Assembly (NCBI GenBank): GCA_023229785.1
Contig: JALNYV010000001.1
Coordinates: 124,001 to 188,000 of the forward strand
Direction of reading: 5' to 3'
Length of the DNA: 64,000 nt
Source of the DNA: Candidatus Dojkabacteria bacterium
Lineage (GTDB): Bacteria > Patescibacteria > Dojkabacteria > SC72
In this document: piece after piece, positions 42,036-50,683 of the stretch
Layout of the letters: every line of letters begins with the position of its first letter
Position numbering within the stretch: position 1 is the stretch's first letter
Made by a program: the position numbers and the translations under genes
The notes under the pieces: model-generated
What the model saw: only the letters and a program-made list of their open reading frames with translations
Database searches by the model: none
Told to the model about the DNA's origin: nothing

Positions 42036-42599
42036 TTATATCTCTTTTTTAAGAGATTCTAAAATGTACTCGTTATCCTTATTCTTGTATATCATTGATA
42101 CAAGACCTATAGATATATCTTTAAACAGTATCTGATTTCTGCCTGATAATTCCATCTTCTCAATAGCCTCAGATTCATTTAGTGGCTTTATATCTAAGAT
42201 AGTTACTCTTTTACCTACCTTGGGTGCATAATCTATATATTCATCTTTATCATCTTCTTCTATTTCTTCTTCTGGAAGAATATCTTTTTCTGTTTCAGAG
42301 ACATTCTTTTTTTCATGGTATTTCTTTAGTCTTCTTCCTAGCACATCTACTAACTTATCTACTATTGCATACATATCTTTCCCACTTTCTTGCACTCTAA
42401 TAAGTGAACTAGGAAGTACAACATTAATATCAACATTGAAATCATTTTCTACTCCTTTTGTAGCTGTATTTTTCTTAAAATCTATAGATATTTTTGTGGC
42501 TTCAGTTAATAAATGCTCATATTTTGAGACTTTTTCAGTAGTAAAGTCCCGAAGTGCATTTGAAGAATTCATTCCTAAAAATGAAAATTGTATATTCAT
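42036..42599 (-). CDS. hpf: Long-form ribosome hibernation promoting factor
   Basis: 187 aa. The N-terminal RaiA/HPF domain (1-95: NIQFSFLGMNSSNALRDFT, then basic GRRLKKYHEKK) is joined by an acidic linker to a C-terminal dimerisation domain (about 125-187: KRVTILDIKPLNESEAIEKM, NQILFKDISIGLVSMIYKNK). Long HPF makes inactive 100S ribosome dimers in starvation. The linker EEEIEEDDKDE is typical. It ends one base from the convergent SurA-like gene. Confidence 0.93.
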   Translation of the reverse strand: MNIQFSFLGMNSSNALRDFTTEKVSKYEHLLTEATKISIDFKKNTATKGVENDFNVDINVVLPSSLIRVQESGKDMYAIVDKLVDVLGRRLKKYHEKKNVSETEKDILPEEEIEEDDKDEYIDYAPKVGKRVTILDIKPLNESEAIEKMELSGRNQILFKDISIGLVSMIYKNKDNEYILESLKKEI

Positions 42600-42615
42600 A
42601 TGAAAAAGTAATAAT

Positions 42616-43107
42616 TTATTTTTTCTTACCTATCATTGTATATATTCCATAGCCAAGTATGGAAAAAAGAATTAGTCCCCCTATTACAACAAAAAGAGTA
42701 TCTGTTGTTGAGACAGGAGTTGTATCTGGCACAACTGTTATACTAAATGTTTTAGTTAAATAATCAATTATTGGTGTGTCACCTTCATAATATGAAGACC
42801 CATCTACGACTAGAAATGGTACTCCCCTATCAGTAGTAGTTAATTTGAACTTATCATACCAAGCATTTAGTTCAGTTATAGCTGTTTGTACATTTAGCGT
42901 TTCAACAATAGTTACCTTATCTGTAATGTTATATTTAGATATGAAAGCCTTAACAGTAGCACAATGAGTACAACCCTCTCTAACATATAGTGTCAGTACA
43001 GGAGAAGGAGCTGTCGCTGCTGCAGAAATTGGGACTGCTGTAGTTTGAGCATAAGCAACAAATGGGAACATAAACATTGCTATTATTAGTATTAATATCT
43101 TCTTCAT
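42616..43107 (-). CDS. Secreted thioredoxin/glutaredoxin-like protein with C-terminal anchor
   Basis: 163 aa. Signal peptide (about 1-20), a redox fold with CTHC (47-50 in REGCTHCATVKAFISKYNI), cis-Pro region GVPFLVVDG, and a C-terminal membrane helix (TLFVVIGGLILFSILGYGIY). Probably an extracytoplasmic thiol oxidoreductase. Fourteen bases separate it from hpf on the same strand. Confidence 0.82.
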   Translation of the reverse strand: MKKILILIIAMFMFPFVAYAQTTAVPISAAATAPSPVLTLYVREGCTHCATVKAFISKYNITDKVTIVETLNVQTAITELNAWYDKFKLTTTDRGVPFLVVDGSSYYEGDTPIIDYLTKTFSITVVPDTTPVSTTDTLFVVIGGLILFSILGYGIYTMIGKKK

Positions 43108-43135
43108 ATTTATATATTATCATGGATTTTTGATA

Positions 43136-43164
43136 TTGCGAAATAGATAGTTGATAAGTATAAT
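43136..43164 (+). promoter_or_regulatory. Promoter of tRNA-Asn
   Basis: TTGCGA (43136-43141) and TATAAT (43159-43164) are 17 bases apart; the tRNA starts 12 bases later. Confidence 0.6.
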
Positions 43165-43175
43165 GGCAGTGATAT

Positions 43176-43247
43176 TCCGCGGTAGCTCAGCGGTAGAGCG
43201 ACCGGCTGTTAACCGGTTGGTCCCAAGTTCGAATCTTGGCCGCGGAG
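43176..43247 (+). tRNA. tRNA-Asn (anticodon GTT)
   Basis: Acceptor TCCGCGG with CCGCGGA, discriminator G, D-arm AGCTCAGCGGTAGAGC, anticodon stem ACCGG/CCGGT around CTGTTAA (GTT), and T-loop AGTTCGAATCT. No CCA is encoded. Its anticodon and G73 are the partners expected for the aspS T-box specifier AAC and bulge UGGC. Confidence 0.97.
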
Positions 43248-43329
43248 TAGTCTATTCACACATCTAAACAGCCAGTGTATTTCATTGTATAATTCTTAAA
43301 ACTGCCATATTATTATTTACTTTTTTAAT

Positions 43330-44073
43330 ATGGATTACATTTCCCCCGAGCTTCAAGAGGCTCTAATAGAGGAGAAAGTGGACATAGAAGATTTGTCACT
43401 AAACGAATGTAGTACTATCTTACTGAATGCTGCAGAGGGAAAGCCTGAAGTTCTTTATAATATACTCAATGATTTATCTGATCTTCTATTTTTAAGAAAG
43501 TTACCTGAAGTACATTTGGCTTTATCACTAAGTGAAGCGCAAAAAAACATAGCAACATCGCTTGAAAGCACACAAGGTGTTTTTGGATACATAACAGGAG
43601 GCTTAGAAGGTTTACATCTTTCGGCATTACTTGAAGGATATTCGGCGATGGGAGTTAAAGGAATAATGATTGGTGTTGAACATCCTAATTACACATCAGA
43701 AAAAGGGAGGGTTCCATTGTTTACAATGTCTGAGAAAATGAATTTATGGAAAGTACTGGCACCAAATAACAGCATAGTATTTCCTATTCCTAAAAAACCT
43801 TCAGATATTTCTCCTGACTCATATTATGATTTCATTGCCAATTTTTTAGGTCTTTTTGGAAATGAAAAGATTATCTATATTGGCGCGCCTGACGATTCCG
43901 CGGAAGTAAAAATTGCACATGAAAGAAGAGCCTATTCTCCTAATCACTGTCTAAAACTAGGCTATACATTTCCAGTTGATGCATCAGGAGAAATAACGAT
44001 TCCAGTTCATGTTACTGATTTGCTCAAATCTGAAATTGATATGTGGAAAAGATTAAGGGGATATATTGAATAA
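43330..44073 (+). CDS. Nucleotidyltransferase-like protein with degenerate HxGH motif
   Basis: 247 aa. Residues 83-160 resemble cytidylyltransferase-like enzymes: VFGYITGGLEGLHLSALLEG is in the place of the GxFDxxHxGH loop, GVKGIMIGVEHPNYTSEKG follows, and MSEKMNLWKVLAPNN is the usual helix. The HxGH motif reads HLSAL, losing the second His and the Gly, so catalysis is doubtful. The final part has the segment RRAYSPNHCLKLGYTF. No obvious pathway partner is nearby. Function unknown. Confidence 0.5.
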   Translation: MDYISPELQEALIEEKVDIEDLSLNECSTILLNAAEGKPEVLYNILNDLSDLLFLRKLPEVHLALSLSEAQKNIATSLESTQGVFGYITGGLEGLHLSALLEGYSAMGVKGIMIGVEHPNYTSEKGRVPLFTMSEKMNLWKVLAPNNSIVFPIPKKPSDISPDSYYDFIANFLGLFGNEKIIYIGAPDDSAEVKIAHERRAYSPNHCLKLGYTFPVDASGEITIPVHVTDLLKSEIDMWKRLRGYIE

Positions 44074-44226
44074 CTATAGTAAGAAGGAACCAAATATAAA
44101 AGTTGTTTGGGGTATGAAACGATAATAACTTTTCAATAACATTAGAATCAATTTCAAAAATAAACTTCAAGTCAAGGAATATGCAATATAGATTATCTTC
44201 AACCATAAGACGAAGTTTAATGCTAA

Positions 44227-44775
44227 TTATCTTTTTTTAGACACAAAGTATGAAAGCATAAAGCCAGAAATAGAAGCTATTATTGCGGTTATTACTATGG
44301 TTTTGGTATTGGAAGTACAAGCAACAGAAGGTGATGGTGTTTGAGACACGGCTGTAGCTTCACTTCCATACAAAAGAATTGTTCCCGTTCCTCCTGGTTT
44401 CAAGCACTGTTTTGCGTTTGAAATCTTGGTACTATATTTTCCCTTAGGAAACAACTTATTTATCTGATAATCACCATTGCACCACTTAGCTTGATAAGGA
44501 TCACATTGAGACCTTGTAGCTGTAAATTCAGCAAATACCTTTCCGTCTTGAGAAATGGTTATTGGAAGTTCTGTTTCGGATTCATCCCACTTGTACCACA
44601 TTCTAAAGGTGGATACGTTGATATCAGACTGTAATTCCCAATCAGATGTATCAGTGAGTTGGCAACCACCGGTATAGTGGTCAGTTGAATCAAAAAGTAA
44701 GGCATCCTCGGCATTTGCTTGTTGAGGCAAGACAAAAGCAAAAACCATAAAAATCAAAATTATTAGTGTTTTCAT
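44227..44775 (-). CDS. Secreted hypothetical protein with C-terminal anchor
   Basis: 182 aa. Signal peptide (1-22), an extracellular part with six cysteines (CQLTDTSDW, SQCDPYQAKWCNGDY, KQCLKPGG) likely making disulfides, and a C-terminal helix (TIVITAIIASISGFMLSYF) with KKR. No family recognised. The 153-bp gap upstream of it on the left holds nothing recognisable. Confidence 0.65.
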   Translation of the reverse strand: MKTLIILIFMVFAFVLPQQANAEDALLFDSTDHYTGGCQLTDTSDWELQSDINVSTFRMWYKWDESETELPITISQDGKVFAEFTATRSQCDPYQAKWCNGDYQINKLFPKGKYSTKISNAKQCLKPGGTGTILLYGSEATAVSQTPSPSVACTSNTKTIVITAIIASISGFMLSYFVSKKR

Positions 44776-44869
44776 TTGTTTTAATTTTATCTAAATTAAA
44801 TTCATTTTTCAAGAATTCTTCTACTATATATTTATTAACGTTTTTCTAAATTTCTGTTATTCTTCTATT

Positions 44870-45265
44870 ATGAAATTCTATATTGCTTCAAGATTAAAAA
44901 ACAAAGAGTTTGTTAGGAAGATACATAATGAACTACTCAAGAAAGGACATACATTTACATCAAGTTGGATAGAGGAAAAAGATATCCTTCCATACGAAAA
45001 ACATAAAAAGGAATCAGAGGTAAGAGCAAATAAAAGTATAGAAGAAATTAATAATTGCGATATATTCGTTTTAATTTCTGATGAAACTGGGGCTGGTATG
45101 TATACCGAACTTGGTATTGCCCTACAATTGGCTAAAACAAACAATAAGCCTAAAATTTACGTTGTAGGAAGATATAACGAGAGGTCTGTTTTCTTCTTTC
45201 TTCCACTAATTAAAAGAGTAAATAGTTTCAAAGAAGTTTTAGATGATATTAAAAGTTTAGCATGA
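44870..45265 (+). CDS. Nucleoside 2-deoxyribosyltransferase-family protein
   Basis: 131 aa. FYIASRLKNKEFVRKIHNEL opens the fold, CDIFVLISDETGAGMYTELG carries the expected catalytic Glu80, and a helix follows. Members break or exchange nucleoside glycosidic bonds or act on nucleotides. It overlaps the MGMT gene by four bases (ATGA), suggesting a nucleotide-damage unit. Confidence 0.82.
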   Translation: MKFYIASRLKNKEFVRKIHNELLKKGHTFTSSWIEEKDILPYEKHKKESEVRANKSIEEINNCDIFVLISDETGAGMYTELGIALQLAKTNNKPKIYVVGRYNERSVFFFLPLIKRVNSFKEVLDDIKSLA

Positions 45266-45570
45266 AAGAGACTTTCACTTCCAAAATTTATTCTGTAGCC
45301 AGTCAAATTCCAAAAGGAAAAGTCGCTACATATAAACAAATTGCAAAACTTGCTGGTAATTCCAAAGCCTACAGAGCAGTTGGAAGTGCTATGAAAAGAA
45401 ATCCAGATTCTAGAATAGTTCCATGCCATAGAGTAGTGGGTAGCGACGGAAAGATGCACGGATATTCTGCTAAAGGTGGTATAAAAACTAAAATATTAAA
45501 ACTTCAAAAAGAAGGTGTTATTATTAAAAATAATAAAGTAGATTTAAATATTTTTAAATGGGAAAGATAA
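45262..45570 (+). CDS. Methylated-DNA-protein cysteine methyltransferase (MGMT)
   Basis: 102 aa, only the C-terminal active-site domain. IPKGKVATYKQIAKLAG, the arginine-finger region, and IVPCHRVVGSDGKMHGYSAK with acceptor Cys55 are present, so it should remove alkyl groups from O6-guanine. The Cys separates it from inactive alkyltransferase-like proteins. A 55-codon gene overlaps its end. Confidence 0.92.
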   Translation: MKETFTSKIYSVASQIPKGKVATYKQIAKLAGNSKAYRAVGSAMKRNPDSRIVPCHRVVGSDGKMHGYSAKGGIKTKILKLQKEGVIIKNNKVDLNIFKWER

Positions 45571-45725
45571 ACAAAGAATGGCATTTAGCAAATAAAATGC
45601 CTAAAAACCCTTCTATTGAACAAAAAATTAATTGGCATATATCACACTCTAAAAACTGCTCATGCAGACCTCTTGGTGGAAAAATTTTGGAAGAGATAAG
45701 GAAGAGGGGGATAAAAATCTCTTAA
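45558..45725 (+). CDS. Small conserved-looking protein overlapping MGMT
   Basis: 55 aa, beginning inside the MGMT 3' end (13-base overlap) and ending within the last bases of the convergent gpmI copy 2. KEWHLANKMPKNPSIEQKIN and WHISHSKNCSCRPL form a His/Cys-rich pattern (WH, WHxxH, CxC) that I recall in small uncharacterised bacterial proteins; it could bind metal. It is too short for most ORF filters. Coupled translation with MGMT is likely. Confidence 0.6.
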   Translation: MGKINKEWHLANKMPKNPSIEQKINWHISHSKNCSCRPLGGKILEEIRKRGIKIS

Positions 45726-47380
45726 ACAGTATCTAGCAGATTTACACCCGTCATCTCCTTATCTTTTTTTAGGCCCAGCAAAGGTAATATTGTTGTTGTG
45801 ATATCTGAGAGTACTCCCTTTGGCTTTGCATTTATCCCTGTTCCGATTTTAGTAATCTTTAAATCAATTTTCTCATCAACCTGCCCTATCTTATCTATAA
45901 AAACAAACGGTACAGGATTCGTTGTGTGCTGGTTATCTGGCTGTTGAGTTTTCCTATCAATCATGGTCTCACAATTTCCATGGTCAGAAACAATAATACA
46001 TGAGCCGCCTTTTTCAATTGTCTTTCTAACTACATCTTTGCAACACTCATCTACTACCTCGCATGCCTTAATTGCAGCAGTCAAATTTCCAGTATGACCT
46101 ACCATATCAGGGTTGGCAAAATTAATAAGGATGAAAGAGTATTTTTTCTCATCGATTTTATCTAGCCTTGCAACAACCTCATCTCTAATCTGATATGCAC
46201 TCATCTGCGGAGCATCAGAATATTCAGAAACAGTTGGAGAAGGGATATTAAAAAATTCTTCACCACCATGTATCTTGTCGTTACCTCCATTAAAAAAATA
46301 TGTGACGTGGGTGAACTTCTCACTCTCTGCAATATGAAACTGCTTTAAACCAGCATTAGAGATAACTGAAGCAGCAACCTGAGAGACTTTTTTTGGATGA
46401 AATATTACATGGGTATTTAACTCTTCAGAGTATCCTGTCATTGTTACAAAATACAAATTCTTTGGATAATTAAGTCTTGGAAAACTTCGAAACTCCTCGT
46501 CTACAAAAACCTTTGTTAATTGCTTTGCTCTGTCTTCTCTAAAATTATAGAAAAGGATAACATCATTATCTTTTACTACTCCAACTGGACTGCCTTGCTC
46601 GTTGACCATTGTTGTTGGAATTAGTTTTTCATCAAACTCGTTGTTTTCGTAACACTCATTTATTAAAGCAATTGCATCAGTTGCTTTCCTCTCACCAAGA
46701 CCCATCATTGAATTATATGTTTTTTCTGTTCTTTCCCAGACATTGTTCCTATCCATTCCATAAAACCTACCACCAATTGAGGCAATTCTTCCGATTCCTA
46801 ATGTCTTTATCTTCTCATTTAGTTTTGCCAGAAAAAACGCACCTTCATTGGGCTGTGTATCTCTTCCATCAGTTATCACATGTATTAATGGGTTAATTCC
46901 ATTCTTCTTTGCCATGTCCATAAGAGCAAAAAGATGGTCAATATGTCCATGAACTCCAGCAGCACTTAATACCCCTAACAGATGCAGATTACATCCTCTC
47001 ATTTTCACCTCACTCATCGCTTGTTTAATCTCATCAATTTCCTCAAATTTTCCATCTGCAATAGCATCGTTAATTCTGGAAAGAGATTGATAAATAACTT
47101 GACCTGTTCCCATGCTTAAATGTCCTACCTCAGAGTCTCCTGGCTTATAATCTGGAAGACCTACATATGTTCCTGAAGCGTAAAGAAGAGAGGACCTACC
47201 CAGGCTCCATACCCTATCAAGAAAAGGTGTTTTTGCTGCTATTACAGCATTCCCAAGTGGGTCTGGGTGTATTCCAAAACCATCTAAAACAATTAGAATG
47301 ATAAACTTGCTCCTCAACTCATTTTGGGAAAGATTTACTTTTTCTTCCTTCTTTTCTAAAAAGAAATCTTTTAGAGACAT
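45722..47380 (-). CDS. gpmI: Phosphoglycerate mutase, 2,3-BPG-independent (copy 2)
   Basis: 552 aa, closely related to the 33910 copy throughout. LIVLDGFGIHPDPLGNAVIA, phospho-Ser in PGDSEVGHLSMGTGQ, VHGHIDHLFALMDMAK, TDGRDTQPNEG and IIVSDHGNCETM are present. Compared with copy 1 the N-terminal linker is short. Start ATG. Two intact copies 10 kb apart are unusual in such a small-genome organism; they may be differently regulated or specialised. Confidence 0.93.
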   Translation of the reverse strand: MSLKDFFLEKKEEKVNLSQNELRSKFIILIVLDGFGIHPDPLGNAVIAAKTPFLDRVWSLGRSSLLYASGTYVGLPDYKPGDSEVGHLSMGTGQVIYQSLSRINDAIADGKFEEIDEIKQAMSEVKMRGCNLHLLGVLSAAGVHGHIDHLFALMDMAKKNGINPLIHVITDGRDTQPNEGAFFLAKLNEKIKTLGIGRIASIGGRFYGMDRNNVWERTEKTYNSMMGLGERKATDAIALINECYENNEFDEKLIPTTMVNEQGSPVGVVKDNDVILFYNFREDRAKQLTKVFVDEEFRSFPRLNYPKNLYFVTMTGYSEELNTHVIFHPKKVSQVAASVISNAGLKQFHIAESEKFTHVTYFFNGGNDKIHGGEEFFNIPSPTVSEYSDAPQMSAYQIRDEVVARLDKIDEKKYSFILINFANPDMVGHTGNLTAAIKACEVVDECCKDVVRKTIEKGGSCIIVSDHGNCETMIDRKTQQPDNQHTTNPVPFVFIDKIGQVDEKIDLKITKIGTGINAKPKGVLSDITTTILPLLGLKKDKEMTGVNLLDTV

Positions 47381-47434
47381 TCGGGCATGTAAGATATTAA
47401 TAAAGATATAATAGCAGATTTAAGTTAAAAAATA

Positions 47435-48892
47435 CTATATTTCCTCTAGAACGCCATTTTCAAGCTTAACCATTCTAGATATATCAATATTTTTGACCAT
47501 GTAAACATCGTGAGAGATGAGTATAACTGCTCCTTTAAATTCATCTATACATCTCTCTACTACCTCTTTTGTTGCAATATCCAAATGATTTGCAGGCTCA
47601 TCAAGTATTAGAAAGTTATATCCTCCAACATTTTGAGAATTTAAAACAAAAAGGGCAAATTTCAGTCTCGCTTGTTGTCCTGGAGAGAGGATATTAAGTG
47701 GCATAATGAAGTCATTGGAAGTAAAAAGATATTTACTCAAAAGTTTCGGAGCAGAGTAGACTGAAACTCCTGCTTGCTTGCTAAAATATGCAAGCAATCT
47801 CTCATCACTTGTCTCTGGTTTCTGTTTTTGCTGAAAGTACCCTACCTTCATATTATCTCCAAGTCTAACGTCTCCAGTATCCTGTTTAACTTCCCCTAAG
47901 ATTGTTCTCACTAACGTTGTTTTTCCTTCTCCATTTTTTCCCATCAGCCATATCTTTTCATTTCCTCTTATTTCAAAATTAAGCTTATTGAATATCTTTC
48001 TTTCTCCAAATGATTTTTCTAAATCTGTTATTCGAAGAACTAATTTTTGATTATGAACAGAGCCTGCAATTGCGACCTCATTTATTTCTTTTTCTCTGTA
48101 CTGTTTCTTTTCATCTCGAACAATATCTCTTTCTATCATCTTTTTCACTCTTCCAACTCCTCTTCCCTTTCCCCTACTTATACCTGTTGTTTGAGCCCTA
48201 TATAAAAGCTTTTCCAATTGTACTTTCCTTTTCATATACCTTCTATATATCTCGTTTCTTTTTTCAATCCATCCTGTTTTTTGCTCAATATAAGCATCAT
48301 AATTTCCATCAAACATTAATAGCTCCTTTTGATCAATTTCGTAAATTCGATTTACAGTATCATTTAGTAGGTCCCTGTCATGGCTTACCATTAAAAAGCC
48401 ACCTTTAAAGCTATTTAAAAACTTTTTAAACCATGCAATTCCATCAATATCCAAGTGGTTAGTTGGCTCATCTAAAAGTAAAAATGTGCATTTATTGTAA
48501 AGAAGGGCGGCTAATTTTAACTTCATTTTTTCTCCACCACTAAGAACTGCAATTTCCTTATACTCATCTATGTCATAATCCAACTTTCCTAGAAACCTTT
48601 TTACCAACCATATATCGCCATTTTTATGGCATATTTCTTCGAGATACTCCCCAACCAACATCTTGCTATCCATATCAAACTCTTGTGAAAGATACCCAAT
48701 TGTTTCATCTAATGTTCTAACAACCCCACTTGTTGGAAGAACCTCACCTGCTATTATTTTTAGAATTGTAGTTTTACCTGTACCATTTTTACCAATTAGT
48801 CCTACTTTGCTTTTCGTTGTTAAATCAAGACTTATATTTTTAAAAAGTTCACGGTTATCTACTTCTTTTGTTATGTTTATACAAGAAATCAT
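47435..48892 (-). CDS. ABC-F family ATPase
   Basis: 485 aa, two ABC domains without membrane helices. Domain 1: GKNGTGKTTILKIIAGE, LSGGEKMKLKLAALL, FLLLDEPTNHLD. An arm/linker around 215-285 is Lys/Arg-rich (RYMKRKVQLEKLLYRAQTTG). Domain 2: GKNGEGKTTLVRTIL, LSPGQQARLKFALFV, FLILDEPANHLDIATKEV. ABC-F proteins bind the ribosomal E-site and relieve stalling or protect against antibiotics; which subfamily cannot be told. A consensus -10 box lies 5 bases before the ATG. Confidence 0.93.
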   Translation of the reverse strand: MISCINITKEVDNRELFKNISLDLTTKSKVGLIGKNGTGKTTILKIIAGEVLPTSGVVRTLDETIGYLSQEFDMDSKMLVGEYLEEICHKNGDIWLVKRFLGKLDYDIDEYKEIAVLSGGEKMKLKLAALLYNKCTFLLLDEPTNHLDIDGIAWFKKFLNSFKGGFLMVSHDRDLLNDTVNRIYEIDQKELLMFDGNYDAYIEQKTGWIEKRNEIYRRYMKRKVQLEKLLYRAQTTGISRGKGRGVGRVKKMIERDIVRDEKKQYREKEINEVAIAGSVHNQKLVLRITDLEKSFGERKIFNKLNFEIRGNEKIWLMGKNGEGKTTLVRTILGEVKQDTGDVRLGDNMKVGYFQQKQKPETSDERLLAYFSKQAGVSVYSAPKLLSKYLFTSNDFIMPLNILSPGQQARLKFALFVLNSQNVGGYNFLILDEPANHLDIATKEVVERCIDEFKGAVILISHDVYMVKNIDISRMVKLENGVLEEI

Positions 48893-48897
48893 GAGAG

Positions 48898-48903
48898 ATT
48901 ATA
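48898..48903 (-). promoter_or_regulatory. -10 box of the ABC-F gene, leaderless type
   Basis: TATAAT on the minus strand ends 5 bases before the ATG and no ribosome binding site fits between them. Confidence 0.5.
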
Positions 48904-48944
48904 CAGGAAAAAGGCAATCAAAAAACAGCAATATGTGTTAAATG

Positions 48945-49568
48945 TTATGCTGTGGTTGTCGGCCCATCTAAAGTGAAATTATTTCTTTCATCTTTTTCTA
49001 ACGATTCAAAGGCTCTTTGAAAGTCGCTAATTTGTACCTTCGCCCATCTAGAAACATATTGATTTGGGTCAGAAATTAATTTCTTAAGATTATGCATTAA
49101 TTCTAAAACTACACCTGTCTGTATATTATATGGTCCATTAGTCATGCCAACTCCCATTGAGTAAGGCAGGGCTTCTAGCCAATAGTTAAGAGACTTTGTA
49201 CTGCAAATTTTATAGTTCACCAATTGATTTTTCACTCCATCTGGAATCTCTTTATTACTCAAAAGTCTAGCTGATAGCTGTAGTTTTATCAGATTCTCAG
49301 TCAAGGTCCTTGTATTTGAAATCTCTTCTTTTGCCACCATCAAATCCGCAGCACCAGAGATAATATGTAACACTTCATGATGAAGAGAGTTAAATTCTGG
49401 AACATCGTACAAATTTGTTTCTGGAGAAAAAAAATAGTCTTTAGCATCAATCAGGATGTGATTATAACAAACCTCCGCTACATTGAAAATTCCATGCAAC
49501 CCTTCCTGATCTATAATTTCCGCAGTTAAGTCAGCAAGAGGAATATCTTCAACAGATTCAAAACGCAT
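48945..49568 (-). CDS. Hypothetical protein
   Basis: 207 aa, soluble and helical; HHEVLHIISGAADLMVAKEE includes an HxxxH pattern that is not clearly a metal site. No family recognised. It has its own likely promoter region upstream (AT-rich). Confidence 0.55.
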   Translation of the reverse strand: MRFESVEDIPLADLTAEIIDQEGLHGIFNVAEVCYNHILIDAKDYFFSPETNLYDVPEFNSLHHEVLHIISGAADLMVAKEEISNTRTLTENLIKLQLSARLLSNKEIPDGVKNQLVNYKICSTKSLNYWLEALPYSMGVGMTNGPYNIQTGVVLELMHNLKKLISDPNQYVSRWAKVQISDFQRAFESLEKDERNNFTLDGPTTTA

Positions 49569-49642
49569 ATTAATTTATTAAATATGTTATCAGTATAATT
49601 ATACTACAGGATATAATAGGAATAAATAGATGCTAGAAAGGT

Positions 49643-50626
49643 CTATTCTTTTCTAAAATGCTCCTCAATGTATCTCATTGCTGAGCTAATGGAGAGTGAA
49701 TGAGTTGAGTTTCCAGCTCTTATGTAGAAATCCTCCGTACTGTTATTTTTCACATAAACAGGCACTTTTGCTTGTTTAATATTTACAATACATACGTCTT
49801 TCTTATCTACTTTTAGAAATGTAATATCAATTTCTTCTTTAAATTCTATCCCAATACTATCTTTAACCAGTTGCATTAAGTGCGCCTCAAACCCGTCAAT
49901 GCTCTTCTTTTTTAAAAGAGACATATCATCTTTCAAACCTAAAACATCCTTTGAATCATCCACACCAATAATTAATACACCACCGTAGGAATTTAAAAAT
50001 CCAGCAATCGATTTAATTATTGAACTTTGAATATCTTTACTTCCTACCTTTCTTTTAAAATCCCAAATCATCGAGGATTTGAATTCAATTAATTGGTTTT
50101 CTCCATTATTAAGAATTTTTTGCAAATCATCTAAACCTGTCACCTTCGGTATCTCTCTATTTACTCTTAAGTTTTCTAAATATGAGAAAAGAAAGAGAGG
50201 GTCTGAGACATCTTTAAATACTAGCGTTTTCCCTTTATCATCCTTTATCGATACATCTCCATAATTAATCACCTTTGAAAGAAATTTTGCTGTATATGTT
50301 ATTTTAAGAATATCTTCAAGCCTCATACTCTCTTTAAACTTCTTTTCTGGCTCGTGGGTTACGGTATCCTCACATATTGTGTAGTAATCATTCAGCCAAT
50401 TTTTGAGAAGAAAGATTGTAGATAATATTTCTAATGCACTAATTACAGCTATGGAAGATAGATCGAATGCAATTATTTCAGAAATAGAAGCATTACTAAA
50501 TAATGCTCTGTAGTCAATAACTGAGGCTGCAATAGAAAGAAGAACTGCTAAAACAAAATTAATGAGTACGATGTATTTTATTAATACATAAGGAGTTTTA
50601 CGAAAAATAGATTCTTGAGTTCTCAT
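49643..50626 (-). CDS. Membrane-anchored AlbA_2/Schlafen-like ATP-binding domain protein
   Basis: 327 aa. Two N-terminal membrane helices (about 15-38 and 55-75), a membrane-proximal region, then an AlbA_2 domain (about 175-320): ENQLIEFKSSMIWDFKRKVG, IIKSIAGFLNSYGGVLIIGV, and a C-terminal strand VYVKNNSTEDFYIRAGNSTH. AlbA_2 domains occur in regulators and in phage-defence nucleases; here it is membrane-bound. Function unknown. Confidence 0.75.
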   Translation of the reverse strand: MRTQESIFRKTPYVLIKYIVLINFVLAVLLSIAASVIDYRALFSNASISEIIAFDLSSIAVISALEILSTIFLLKNWLNDYYTICEDTVTHEPEKKFKESMRLEDILKITYTAKFLSKVINYGDVSIKDDKGKTLVFKDVSDPLFLFSYLENLRVNREIPKVTGLDDLQKILNNGENQLIEFKSSMIWDFKRKVGSKDIQSSIIKSIAGFLNSYGGVLIIGVDDSKDVLGLKDDMSLLKKKSIDGFEAHLMQLVKDSIGIEFKEEIDITFLKVDKKDVCIVNIKQAKVPVYVKNNSTEDFYIRAGNSTHSLSISSAMRYIEEHFRKE

Positions 50627-50677
50627 ATATTAATATGATAACAGATGTAGATTAAATGAAAATAAAGTATATGGTGA

Positions 50678-50683
50678 TATAAT
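50678..50683 (+). promoter_or_regulatory. -10 box of the M16 peptidase gene
   Basis: TATAAT directly precedes the ATG at 50684 and lies 6 bases before a second in-frame ATG at 50690. The spacing makes 50690 the more likely start for a leaderless mRNA. Confidence 0.5.
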
